NCBI GenBank assembly: GCA_973895155.1
Contig: OZ316895.1
Coordinates: forward strand, 20,708,001 to 20,772,000
Direction of reading: 5' to 3'
Source: Marsupella aquatica
Lineage: Eukaryota > Marchantiophyta
Length of the DNA stretch: 64,000 nt
Positions 23,240 through 34,476 of the stretch are shown in pieces. A program made the position numbers and the translations under genes. Below the pieces are notes generated by a model. That model ran no database searches and had not been told where the DNA came from. It saw only the letters and a list, made by a program, of their open reading frames with translations. Every line of letters starts with the position of its first letter. Position 1 is the stretch's first letter.

Positions 23240-26200
23240 CTAGGATTTGTCACTTGCTATGCATGTCAAGAGATAGTCTCTAATTGCCTTGGCAGCAACA
23301 TTCTTTGGAATTCCTACCAGCCGTGTCACTGGTCCTTTGCGTGCTTTGAAACACCACAAGGCAGAGGAAACATCTATTGTCTCAGCTTCCTTGTATATTG
23401 AAGTTGGATCACATTCCCATTTCTTATCCCAAGAATCTGCCCACCACTCTCTTGGCTGCCAGCCTGATTGACCACGTTGCTTCTTTGCCATAAATGGTCT
23501 AAACCACTCAACGCCACATACATGAGTAAGAAGGTTTTGTTCATTCACTGGTCCTTCTACCACATCTGTAACAACTAACCCCATATGGACGGGATAAACA
23601 TCCAGGTCTGAGTCGTCCGGCCGTACCAACACATAACAGCCCTTCACAACATCAACCCTAGGGTTAAAACTCTCAGGAGGTTTATCTTTTGCTGGTCCCA
23701 CATAATCCACTGTTGCCTCCAACTCACATGCCACATTTCGATATTCTGGTGGAACGTGCTCTCTCCATATTGATAAAGGCCAAAACCCGTATTCCAAGTT
23801 GTGTGCACCTTCAGGTTCATATTGCACCTGCTCACCCTGTAGAGTATCTACAATGTCATTCCAATAATTGATGAGAGTTGTCCAACGTCGCTTTGGTTCT
23901 TCCTCTTTTGTTCGCTTTAGAATAAACTCAAAGAATGACACATGCTTCTTCAACCCTGTCAGCACTTTAGGAAGCAATTTCAACTCCATCATTGGTAGCC
24001 GTTTGGGCACCCCAATTGGGATGTGAGGACTTTTGTCATCTTTCCATGACCACATTTCAATACCTTCCTTGGGTAACCATCCCTGATCAGTTGACTTCAT
24101 TTTGTATTGGAAGCATGGCATATTATCATGACGAACATAGAACCTAAACAGCCTGGGTTTTAAATGCCCCACCCCAATGCCTCAGGGCCCTTCAACATGA
24201 ATAGAGCTAAGTAGTTTTTGAAATCTGGGACCTCTTGTAGAAAATGTGGGATTGCATTGGGTGTCCTTGCTCTCATGAACAAGGACATTAACTCAGGCAA
24301 TGAGTATGTGGGGTTATGCATCATAGACTCTGAAAAATGCCCGAACATACTGTCAACGTCCTCATGAGTATGCCCAACCACCATAAAACCAAGATGAACC
24401 TCTTCAAACACCTCCCTTGCCGTCAACAATGACAAATAAGCCATCATATATTTGTTCTTGTTGTCTGAGGCACAATTATCCAGTTGTAGCTTCAATACTC
24501 GTGGAAGGGGCCTGAACTTTGGTGCCTCAGGTGCTGCATCACAATGTAACAATCTCATAATGCTTTTAAATAAAACCCTAGTCAGACCCTAAACCCCAAT
24601 TTAGGGTTTAGGGTTTAAACCCTATTAATGAAACCTTGGCTAGGAGGAGCAACAACTACACAAAGTAGAGTGTCAGTGTGTGTGAGCTTATATTATTAAA
24701 TAATAATAAATTAAAGGATTGTGAGTAAAGTACCTAGGCTTGAGATGTAGGCAATGTCATCCTCAAATGCTCTAAGGACACTTGCCTCCAAGATATCTGC
24801 TCTCCCAAAAAGGAGGTCTTTAAAAAGACTTGTTGAGTCTGGCCCCTCCACAAGTGATTTGATCATTGGATTTGGGTTTTCCAACATCCTTAGTATTGAA
24901 TCAATTGACCCAATAGTGATGTTGACATCACCTGGCCACACTCCAACATGATATTGGGCTATGGCCTTGGGACTATGATGACCATGAGTAAGGATACCAG
25001 TGACAGTAATTGGGAACTTTTGGGCACCATCCACATGCTTAGGATTGAAGGGCATTCTTGGGAGAGCTGTCTTTGAATGATCCATCTTATCATGAATAAG
25101 GCATAACACTTCCTTTGGACGATGGATGGACTCATATCTCCAGGTATGATAGCACATTCTTTGCTGTGTGTGGTCTTGGTGATGTTCCTCCTCGTCACGC
25201 CTTAGGCCCTCTAACTCTTCCTTAGCTCCTGTAAGGTTTGCTTTCCGTTGAAGCAACTCACTACAAGTTGTACACTTTGAAAAGTTGTTGCCCTTTTTGT
25301 GACGTGAGAACTCCCTGAAATACATCTGATGTAGATGACTCAAGGTGGGTTGGGAAATTGGAGGAAGACCAGCCTCCTGGTTGACAACATTAACCCTGTT
25401 TCTAATATTCTCCCAAGTAAGATTTGTTGGCAATTCCCTCAAAACCATCCTTGTATTATCTGCCATGGTTCTCAACTTGGTTGGATGATGATCAGTTGCC
25501 TCCTCAATAATCTCTTTCATTGACATGAACGCTTGAGATAATTTCTCGGACATACGCCTTTTTCCAGCATTACCATGGGTACCCATGTTCATTCCAGCCA
25601 TCACAGTCTTCTTCAAGGCATAAAATTGAGTCTTTCCTCTTGAATGAATGATTCTCCATGCCTCCAAGCACAATACTTTGCCCTCCACTGCTAGAATCCT
25701 TTCTCCAGTACCCAAGTGTATTGTATTTTTAATAGCCTTGATTTCCTCCTCCTTGCGCTCCGCAAAAGATTTTGACCACCACTTTTGCCTAATTGCCATA
25801 GCCAAGTTGCGGTCCAAATATTGGCAACAATGTTCACTACAACAGTCCTTAGTGTTTATCAACAACACATCTTGACGTGCCAAAGATGTGTCTCTTCTAG
25901 ATGTCTGGGAAGATGGACTCTTTCTTTTCCTACTTTTATGGACGTAGGACCGCTCGCCACTTGTTGGAGATGTGTTCCCTCCCATAACTTGCCTGATGTT
26001 GTGGAAAGACAACAAGTTGCCATCCTTGGCAATGAGTTGGTCCATCGACCAAGCTTTTAAGCAATCTCTATGCTTCAGATGATCTATGGTAGCTCCCTCA
26101 ACAAAATCATTGATCAGAATTCCCACATGTGTATTCCCAAGGGTGACATCCCCAAGCTTCACTATAGGATCTAGAACATGTATAGTTGCCACTGCAAAAA

Positions 26201-26648
26201 TCAACTTGTTCTCATCCACCACCTTTACAGGCATGCCCATCCACAAGGCCTTTGGTAAAACTACTTCCACACCAGACCGACTCTCATTATGGTTGTTCCC
26301 ATCAGAATTTTGATTGACTGGATCTTGATCATCACCAACAATGCCAAACACATCCTCCAATTCCATGGGAGCTCAAAAAAGCTGATTCCTTTCCCATACA
26401 AGGTAACCCCCAATCATGTCCTTCAAAAGTTCGCCATCTTCGCATAGAATGGTCTCGTCAAAAACTTCCTCCAATAGAAGAAGAACTCTGTCCGCCCCAA
26501 GAGGAACATTGTGACAAACCCTGGAAGGATCAAGACTTATCACACGACCTTTTCCAACCTGTTTCTCACGTATGCCTATAATAACTTGTCCGCCTTCCCT
26601 GATCCAGACTGTCGATGTCACCATAATAATTATGATCCTGCACATCAA
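23240..26648 (-). pseudogene. DUF7869-type transposase-like protein, disrupted
   Basis: Minus-strand exons 26648-24734 and 24533-23240 flank a GT-AG intron of 200 bp. From the N terminus come a Cys-pair zinc-binding-like segment near CTTCSELLQRK, then LIHDKMDHSKTALPRMP, LQLDNCASDNKNKYMMAY and GHTHEDVDSMFGHF. These are the hallmarks I associate with the DUF7869 family, widespread in plants, oomycetes and invertebrates. The spacing of the Asp residues suggests an RNase H-like transposase or integrase fold (inference). The C-terminal part has GCYVLVRPDD and VEWFRPF, resembling a BAH- or Tudor-like reader. Breaks: an in-frame TGA at 26375-26373 between LVWERNQLF and APMELED, where a Trp codon would fit, and a one-base frameshift near 24165-24175. 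The gene seems dead or recently dying. It opens the palindrome-rich block. Confidence 0.65.
24585..24623. repeat. Telomere-like TTTAGGG run within the intron
   Basis: ACCCTAAACCCC followed directly by AATTTAGGGTTTAGGG makes an inverted pair of plant telomere repeats within the 200-bp intron of the DUF7869-type gene. Similar runs occur at about 14680, 37329 and 38586. Confidence 0.8.
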
Positions 26649-26702
26649 AGAATATCACTGTAAGCATACAGGCCTGTCACGTCCGTCAATTTCACTGCAC
26701 TA

Positions 26703-27290
26703 TCCTGTCACGTTGGTCAATAAGCAGAATGTAGTCAATGCATTGCGCTGCACGCGTGACCCTAGAGGTACCACACATACTGGCAACAGACTATGCATGG
26801 TCCATCAGTCATTTCAAATGAATGAGAACAACCACAATCGATTACGATCAATCATTTCACATCCACTCAGAACAAATGAGTGGACAGTCAATAACTACTG
26901 AGGACAGTAATGCTAATAAGCGCCAGTAAAACGTCCATGAACTGCATTGTCCTATCACGACCGTCAATAAGTAGGCAAAATGTAGTCAATGCACTGCCCT
27001 GCACGCGACTAGTCGCGTGACCTTAGTCAGAGGGTGTAGGGATAACAGGGTCTACGACGTAGAAGCTAGAAGGCTAGGCCCAAACTCTAGCTCGTACTTG
27101 GTACTTCATAAGTAAGATACGATTGCGCGTGAGACAGGAAGATACAATTACGGATCTAAAGGCATCACACATACCGGTAACAGATTATGCATGGTCCGTC
27201 AGTCATTTCAAGTGAATGAGAACGACTACAATCGATTACAAACAATCATTTCAACTCCACTCAGAAAAATGAGTGGACAGTACCAGTTTA
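26703..27290 (+). repeat. Imperfect direct duplication flanking a full and a collapsed palindrome
   Basis: Copy A (26703-26890) contains AATGTAGTCAATGCATTGC, then CACGCGTG, then CCACACATACTGGCAACAGA. Copy B (26949-27021, continued at 27172-27280 after extra sequence) contains the same words, but with the full palindrome CACGCGACTAGTCGCGTG at 27002-27019. The blocks lie just upstream of the DUF7869-type gene and may include its promoter. Confidence 0.75.
27002..27019. other. Perfect 18-bp palindrome CACGCGACTAGTCGCGTG
   Basis: The sequence equals its own reverse complement over all 18 bases, making it the best consensus member of the family. It is followed by ACC, as at 22860. Confidence 0.9.
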
Positions 27291-27750
27291 CCAATGAGTG
27301 GACACCGGACAGTTAGTAACTACTGACCCTCATAAGAAATCTCAGTACTTCACTAGCAATCAGTATTCCCGGGGCGGTTGCCAAACGTGAAATTAAAGCC
27401 ATAATTAGAGGATAACTGAACTTCCTGCCAATTCTAATACGCGCCAGTCAAACGCGCACTCTCTTCTAGAAACCACTATGTACAATGACTAGTGGAGACT
27501 AAGCAGTATAAAGCATTGAGATGATCCCTATTGCTCATTCCCCCACGCATTCCACTTTCTGGCTACTGGATAATCTATTCGCACATCAGCTCTCTCATTT
27601 CCAATTCTTAGTCTCGGTCCGCATCTCTTGTTTGAAGGGCGATGACTACTCCGCTGAGCTCGAAGAATGGATGTTCCGATGGATGATTCAGAAGGTTTGA
27701 CGTATCAAATTCATGGTACTCCTTACAGAATGTGTTAGCAATGTAATATA

Positions 27751-28182
27751 ATGTTTACGGTGACTAAATCAGGTCAAATGTTTTGTGAGAGACGACATTG
27801 TTCGCCACATTTGTCGATGGAAGATCAGATGGAGACCAATCCGACAGAGATGACTACAAAGATGGCATCAGGGGAGAAGTTAAAGGGCAAAGCCCTTGTG
27901 GAATCCATTTCGAGGGGGAAGAAGTTGAAGGCCAGAGCATGCGTCGAATCCATTTCGGGGGAAGCAGCAGCAGACGCTAAGACAGTCAAGAAGGAGGCCA
28001 AGAAAGTGGACGCACCGAAGAAAAGGCAATTAGAGATGAACGAAGATTCTGATTTGTATTACAGAAAGAGCAAGCCGAGAAAATCTATGGACGTTAGGAC
28101 TTGGGCAAAGGAAGAATTTCTGGATTCAAGGGAATCCACACCAGACACCGATGAGTGGATGCCTTCATCTTGGAATGACTGA
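27751..28182 (+). CDS. Small lysine-rich protein of unknown function
   Basis: A 143-codon frame. The reliable part begins about residue 24 (MEDQMETNPTEMTTK). It contains a duplicated word, (A/C)VESIS preceded by LKGKAL or LKARAC, a basic stretch around KKEAKKVDAPKKRQL and an acidic end (DTDEWMPSSWND). Composition suggests a nuclear, largely disordered protein. An acceptor-like TCAG at about 27774 suggests that the true start may lie in an upstream exon. It sits between the DUF7869-type gene and the satellite array, divergent to the former, so it may be an accessory protein of the same element. No family recognised. The coding call rests on frame length and composition only. Confidence 0.4.
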   Translation: MFTVTKSGQMFCERRHCSPHLSMEDQMETNPTEMTTKMASGEKLKGKALVESISRGKKLKARACVESISGEAAADAKTVKKEAKKVDAPKKRQLEMNEDSDLYYRKSKPRKSMDVRTWAKEEFLDSRESTPDTDEWMPSSWND

Positions 28183-28339
28183 CTCGATCGAAGTCAACAA
28201 TATTTTGAGTAGTCGAAGATTAGAACTACAGATTCAAGAGTAGTTCAAGTTAGAACTTGTTATAGATACTGTGTAGCTTAATTTTGTCCCATGGAAAATA
28301 GTGTTCGAAAGACCAGGTCAGTTAAATTCCTGGATAGTG

Positions 28340-29960
28340 CTAGTGGATATGGATTCCACATCCAAAGTCCTTCGGGATCGATGTAACCATTTTTGCAATC
28401 AACGAAAAATCATCCACGAGATTCCTCTGACCTCTAAAACATTTTTGCGACCGGGCGCGTGATGAAACGAAGACGTTGGTTTTAAAATAGATTTCTGGCC
28501 AATTCGTTAGGCTGTTGACTACAATAAACAATATCAAAAGACACGAGATAAATTGGTTCACGCGACTGTGCGCGTGATGAACTACATGTGTAACCGAAAA
28601 ATCAGGTCATCCTACTAAGTTGAGATCAGGCAGATCTGAGAAATAAAGGGCGATTACGTCTAAGAGTGCAGAGTTTTCGCTGACCTCTAAAACACTAACA
28701 CGACCGGGCGCGTGATGAAACGAAGACCTCGATTTTAAAATATATTTCTGGCCAATTCACTAGGCAGTCGACTACAATAAACAATATCAAAAAGACCTGT
28801 GATAAATTGGTTCATGCGACTGTGCACGTGATGAACTACATGTGTAACCAAAAACAGGTCATCCTACTAAGTTGAGATCAGGCAGATCTGAGAAATAAAG
28901 GGCGATTACGTCTAAGATTGCAGAGCTTTTGCTGACCTCTAAAACACTAACGCGACCGGGCGCGTGATGAAACAAAGACCCCGGTTTTAAAATATATTTC
29001 TGGCCAATTCACTAGGCAGTCGACTACAATAAACAATATCAAAAAGACCTAAGATAAATTGGTTCATGCGACTGTGCGTGTGATGAACTACATGTGTAAC
29101 CAAAAAAATAGGTCATCCTACTAACAAGTTGAGATCAGGAAGATCTGAGAAATAAAGGGCGATTACGTCTAAGAGTGCAGGGCTTTTGCTGACCTCTAAA
29201 ACATTAACGCGACCGGTCCCGTGATGAAACGCAGACCTCGGTTTTAAAATAGATTGCTGGCCAATTCGCTAGGCTATCAACTACAATAAACAATATCAAA
29301 AGACACGAGATAAATTGGTTCACACGACTGTGCGCGTGACGAACTACATGTGTAACCAAAAAAATAGGTCATCATACTAACAAGTTGAGATCAGGAAGAT
29401 CTGAGAAATAAAGGGCGATTACGTCTAAGAGTGCAGAGCTTTCGCTGACCTCTAAAACATTAACGCGACCGGGCGCGTGATGAAACGCAGACCTCGGTTT
29501 TAAAATAGATTTCTGGTCAATTCGCTAGGCTATCGACTACAATAAACAATATCAAAAGACACGAGATAAATTGGTTGAACACGCGACTGTGCGCGTGACA
29601 AACTACATGTGTAACCAAAAAATAGGTCATCCTACTAACAAGTTGAGATCAAGAAGATCTGAGAAATAAAGGGCAATTACGTCTAAGAGTGCAGAGCTTT
29701 CGCTGACCTCTAAAACATTAACGCGACCGTGCGCGTGATGAAATAAAGACCTCGGTTTTAAAATATATTGCTGGCCAATTTGCTAGGCTATTGACTACAA
29801 TAAACAATATCAAAAGACACGAGATAAATTGGTTCACGCGACTGTGCGCGTGATGAACTACATGTGTAACTGAAAAATCAGGTCATCCTACTAACAAGTT
29901 GAGATCAGTCTGATCTGAAAAATGGACCTCGATTACGTTTTATTTTTCTAGGCCGTCGAC
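28340..29960 (+). repeat. Satellite array, about 254-bp unit, six copies
   Basis: Copies of CTGACCTCTAAAACA begin at 28427, 28680, 28932, 29189, 29455 and 29703, giving periods of 248-266 bp, with a truncated seventh copy at the right. Each unit holds two palindrome-family sites, GCGACCGGGCGCGTGATGAA and CGCGACTGTGCGCGTGATGA, about 125 bp apart, plus GGTTTTAAAATA, AAACAATATCAAAA and GAGATCAGGCAGATCTGAG. The last is itself a dyad. Copies differ by only a few per cent, so amplification was recent or the array is homogenised. Confidence 0.92.
28559..28576. other. Palindrome-family site in the satellite unit
   Basis: CACGCGACTGTGCGCGTG matches the family with two arm mismatches. The equivalent site recurs in the other satellite units. 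Confidence 0.75.
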
Positions 29961-29964
29961 TATA

Positions 29965-32400
29965 ATAAACAATAGCAAAACATACGGACAACTATACTTG
30001 AACGCCATAAAATTTTAGACTAGAGAATTCATTCGGATCCTCTACTAGTACTTCTGTATACATTGCTTCTGTAGTTGCCTTAAATCACGCATTCAATGCA
30101 TGAATTGAGTCAATGAAGTTATGGTCCAATTTCTCACTCCTCCTCGTCCCAGCCAACTAAGCCTCCTCCTTCGAACTCCAATTTCCTTGAGTATCGTGAC
30201 CGAATCCCACCACCAGAGAATGACAACTTGTTGATCGTATCAAGATCAAAATCCTCGACCAGACAATGATTTCAGAATAGCCGCTCTTTGTTGATCCGCT
30301 AGAATGCTTCGATGAATGAGGCAGACTATGGAGGTTCTAAATGTTTGTCGTCTCGCTTTGTCGCAACTCTCTCGCTTGATCGGATGTGCTCTCCCCAAGA
30401 TTGAAGGTGATACAACAAGAACTGCGCCAGCGTTGCTTGAATGAGCTCCGCCTCCGACTGGAATAGTTGAATGACCCAATCTGCTCCACCTCAAATGTGC
30501 CTTGGATCAGCCTTTGTTGAGAGCCCAGCTAGTATCCTGGTCAGGAGAAACTGAAAATGAAGAATGACCCGTGAGCAATGAGATCAGTCTATTGACTCCA
30601 TGAAGGATGTGTTCATCTGGACTCGATTTTGATTTTGAAAATTGGTTGAGTCTCCAGTCATGAGAATCATTGTACAGGATTGATTTTGAATATCGGTTCT
30701 CGCCGACCGTGAGAATCGTTTTACGTTGTTTAGAGTATGGGTTTGAATTGGCAAGATAGAGAGTGGAGTACGGATCCGGATCCGACGGTCTCCACTACCA
30801 AAATGGAATGATTTTGAAGTTCGCCTCCACTACGTGATGGAATGATCGTGAGAAAGTTGTCATTCATTCACATTTTGGATTTGAATTGGCAGATATAGTG
30901 AAGATACGGATCCGGATCCGGATCCGGGGGTCCCCACTAACAATCTTTCATAGTTGCATAATTACTGGTTTAAATTCAAATTGGCGATCAAATAGAAATC
31001 TCCTTTAGTATGGCAAATCAAAAGGAATCCGATAATCTTTTTTTCACGATTGCATAGTTTGTTAAGTCGATGGTGGAGTGTACAGAGATCATCTGGAACC
31101 TTCTTGTTGCTAGGCTGTTATTAGGGTTATGCTAAAACAATACCCTAATTAGTCCTTCCTTAGTGTCGGCGCCCACGGTCTCGAGTTCACTATTCATTGT
31201 TGTTGTTTCTCGCTCCCTAGACTTTCGCGTGCCTACTCTCGTCGCTCTCGCTCTTGCTCTTGCTCTCGCTCTCACTCCTGCCTTGGATTTCATTTTTGTC
31301 GTTGCAGCTCGTTCGTTGTGGTCAGGTGCTTGTCGGCGCGTTGCAGCTCTTAGTAGTTGTCGATTGTTTCGACCAGGAGCTCGTTGGCGCGTTGCAGCTC
31401 GCATTTACAGCTCGTATTCACTTCTAGTTTGCTCGAAGGGATTCTTAGGAGCCCGTTGGGTTCGTTGCAGCTAGTTTTTTGGGAGTGCTTGTATCAGCTC
31501 GTGTCAGCCAATTTTAAGCTCATATCAGCTCGATCAACGTGTTTCAGCAGCTCGAACTACTTTTTTGCAGTTTGTTTCAGCTCCTTCCATTCAGCATTCA
31601 GGTTTGTTTCACCTCTTTGAATCTTCAGGTTTAGTGCGCTTTTATTCATGCTCAATTTGCCTATCCACAGCTTTCATTGTACTTTTGAAAGAGTGTTTTT
31701 AACTCGGCATAATGAGTTCCTTAGCATTAAGCACATGTTATTCAATTGGTGGCAGCGAAGCTCTATGTATAGAAGTATAGAAACTGTGTTGTTGTTGCTT
31801 AGCATATTAATATCTTCAATCTTATATTTACTTTCTGGAATGCCGCAGCAAGGTCTTCAAGTGCTTGGACGTCAATCTCTCAGACGATTACATCAATTTT
31901 TCAGAATTCAGGTGCAATTTCTACATTTCCTGCTGGTGTTGATTGTTGTTTGCTAAAATTTCTCTTGATTGTTAAGCTGAGTTTTCATAATGCGGTTTGT
32001 TTGTAAACTCAAATATGTGTGAATCATACAAACTCACTAATTAAAATACAACCTGAATCGTCTTAAGTAAGTCATTACAAACTTGCACGTTGTGAATTTA
32101 ATCATATAAACTCTCATGTTATGTGAATCTCATTACACTGAATCCTTTAATTGACGAATACAACCAGTAGACTGCTAAATTGAATCATCTTAGCTGAATC
32201 ATTCTCTAAACTTCTGATATATAATAGTTTCACAATGACAGAGCTCAAACATCTGAATTATTGTAAAGTTCATGAATGAATACAAATGAATGAATACAAA
32301 TGAATGAAATCATGCTTACTCGGATTTCCTTGTCCGTACGGGTCAGTAATCACAGTTGTATCACTATATTATTCTAGTGTCCAAAAGTTGTTTGAGCTGT
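29965..32400. other. Gene-poor stretch between two satellite arrays
   Basis: No ORF with recognisable domains. Features seen: GGATCCGGATCC runs at 30773-30784 and 30905-30930, the latter inside two similar TTTGAATTGGCA(A)GATA contexts; a GCTCTTGCTCTCGCTCTC microsatellite-like run at 31240-31270, which creates an artificial Arg/Ala-rich minus-strand ORF; and repeated CAGCTCGT words at 31300-31560. Nothing here supports a gene. Confidence 0.5.
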
Positions 32401-32403
32401 TGA

Positions 32404-33120
32404 TGCGACCAGTCGCGTGAAAATATTGTGAGGTTCCATTTAGGATCAATTGACGCGACCAGTCGCGTCTGAGGTAGCTCTCTCATTGACTGGTTCTGTT
32501 AGAGGAGGTAAGGTTCCTTTTAGGACCAGTTGACGCGACCAGTCGCGTGTGAGAAGGAAACTGGATAGATTTACTGAGTGCGTACCATATCCAAATCTCC
32601 ACAAGGAAGGTTCAGTGGATATAGTTGACTCTACCAGTCGCGTCTGAGGTAGCTCTCTCATTGACTGGTTCTGTTAGAGGAGGTAAGGTTCCTTTTAGGA
32701 CCAGTTGACGCGACCAGTCGCGTGTGAGAAGGAAACTGGATAGATTTACTGAGCGCGTACCATATCCAAATCTCCACAAGGAAGGTTCAGTGGATATAGT
32801 TGACTCTACCAGTCGCGTCTGAGGTAGCTCTCTCATTGACTGGTTCTGTTAGAGGAGGTAAGGTTCCTTTTAGGACCAGTTGACGCGACCAGTCGCGTAT
32901 GAGAAGGAAACTGGATAGATTTACTGGGCGCATACCATATCCAAATCTCCACAAGGAAGATTCAGTGGATATAGTTGACTCGACTAGTCGCGTCTAAGGT
33001 AGCTCTCATTGACTGGTTCTATTAGAGGAGGTAAGGTTCCTTTTAGGATCAGTTGACACGACCAGTCGCGTCTAAGGTAGCTCTCTCATTGACTGGTTTT
33101 GTTAGAGGACGAAGCAATAT
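32404..33120 (+). repeat. Satellite array, 175-bp unit, about four copies
   Basis: The word GTTGACGCGACCAGTCGCGT begins at 32529, 32704 and 32879, giving an exact 175-bp period. Partial or diverged copies lie at 32451 and 33053. Each unit holds two palindrome-family sites, GACGCGACCAGTCGCGTG and GACTC(T/G)ACCAGTCGCGTC, separated by CTGGATAGATTTACTG and CACAAGGAAGGTTCAGTGG. It ends about 130 bp before the first F-box-like module, so it may be its promoter region. Confidence 0.92.
32453..32470. other. Palindrome-family site GACGCGAC-CA-GTCGCGTC
   Basis: Perfect 8-bp arms with a CA spacer. It is repeated through the 175-bp satellite. Confidence 0.85.
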
Positions 33121-33250
33121 TTATGATTTGTCACGTTGTGACCCGAAAAAATCACAGTCTCTCAAAGAATTGTTTATACATTCTAATTTGTAGACGTGAC
33201 CAGTCGCGTGAAAATAATCTCTGGGATATGTCATTTGGCTGAAAAGAGTC

Positions 33251-33802
33251 ATGGGCGAACCTGGTCTGGAGAGCTTCAGATATCTATGCCCAATATTTGA
33301 CGTTTTGGACAGAAGCCAAGATGGTCTACTGACGGGATATTCTGTATTTGTTGAAACACTACTACCTGGACTTCCAGATTTCATTGTCGCAAAATTGATA
33401 TGGCCTCGGATCAAGGAGACTTTTAATTCCTCGACTAATGCAGGAAATTTCTCAATAAAGGAATTGGATGAGTTTGTAGGACTATCTTCGGTGTGTCACA
33501 GATGGCACCACCTTGTTGGGAATACCTATCTTCTTGGTGTAATCAAGTTGAGTTTATTAGATTTGGCTTTCCCACGAAATCCTACTAAACCGATTGGAAA
33601 TGAGTCTCTCTCATCGACAGTTCAAAGTTTCTTCCAGAAATACCCAAGAATTAAATTCATGGGGTCAATGTCCAGAGATCTTAGGGAACTCTTCACGAAG
33701 ACTTACGATGCTCTTCACCCTCTTGAAAAATGGAAATTTACAGTCAGATGCCACGAAGTTGGATACCTTGAGGGTGACATCTACGCTTTTAAGGAATTCT
33801 AG
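33251..33802 (+). CDS. F-box-like module 1 of the giant gene
   Basis: A 183-codon frame. Around residues 37-50, LLPGLPDFIVAKLIWPRI resembles the core of an F-box (a Skp1-binding motif found in E3 ligase adaptors). It is followed by LSSVCHRWHHLVGNTYLL, which resembles the second half (SxVCRxWxxL). Modules 2 and 3 downstream are clear paralogues. It starts about 130 bp after the 175-bp satellite. The next 65 bp look like a short intron with a degenerate palindrome (33809-33828). It may be the first exon of one long gene or a separate small gene; the sequence cannot decide. The F-box assignment is by eye and moderate. The frame is open, unlike those of its two sister modules. Confidence 0.5.
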   Translation: MGEPGLESFRYLCPIFDVLDRSQDGLLTGYSVFVETLLPGLPDFIVAKLIWPRIKETFNSSTNAGNFSIKELDEFVGLSSVCHRWHHLVGNTYLLGVIKLSLLDLAFPRNPTKPIGNESLSSTVQSFFQKYPRIKFMGSMSRDLRELFTKTYDALHPLEKWKFTVRCHEVGYLEGDIYAFKEF

Positions 33803-33867
33803 TTAACTTACGTGACCAAGCGCATCGTATGTCTTCTAACAATGTTTTGTGATATGATAAAAGTAGG

Positions 33868-34433
33868 ATGAGCCAACTTTTGAATGAGGCTCGAGATTTC
33901 CTTTCATCTCATGAAAGGAAACAGAAAACAATATGGGATACGCTGGATGAAACCTCCTCTAGTCTCATTGGAGGAATACCAGATGTTTCGGTCATTTCAA
34001 ACATTTGGCCAATACTCTACGAACACTTTATTTCAATTGAAAGATTGCGTGGATATCGACACCTCGATAACAATTTGGTTATCGATAGGGCCGAGACCTT
34101 ATTCGGCTTGGAGCTTGTAGCAAGAAGTAAAACTTTTTAGTTACAAATACAAGGTTATGGGCTATCCTCAAACAAGCAAACCGGATTGTCAATGTCGCAA
34201 ATGAAGCTCTTTACGACATACCCAAAACTGACAAGTTGGAGTTTGACTCAGTCTATCGAGTTATTCGACAGGATATTTCTATGCTTCCAGAAATATTTGT
34301 TCTTGGGACTACTACTTCTAACGAAATCATATTGTTTACGAACAAATATAACTATTTAGATGAGGAAGAACGAGATGTTCTAATCGAAAGGTTTGGTAGA
34401 TTTTCTCAGAATCTAGGTGGTCCTAGTTCTTAA
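33868..34433 (+). pseudogene. F-box-like module 2, frameshifted
   Basis: The first part (33868-34140) contains LIGGIPDVSVISNIWPILYE, matching the LPGLPD...IWP core of module 1. A one-base shift in the T run at about 34134-34138 breaks the frame. The next frame continues with LVTNTRLWAILKQA, which aligns with LVGNTYLLGVIK of module 1, and ends near LDEEERDVLIERFG. Without the shift the module would be about 190 residues, as long as module 1. Clearly a decayed paralogue. Confidence 0.55.
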
Positions 34434-34476
34434 TGGATAGGTTCTTGTTCTTAATCTTTTCCATATTATGTTGCAG

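Noticed and set aside
31132-31474. Arg/Ala-rich minus-strand ORF and its plus-strand partner
   Set aside because: Produced by a GCTCTCGCTCTC-type microsatellite run, not by a gene.
28340-33120. CRISPR-like appearance of regularly spaced palindromic repeats
   Set aside because: Units are long satellites (254 and 175 bp), the sequence between palindromes is conserved rather than variable, and the genome is eukaryotic.
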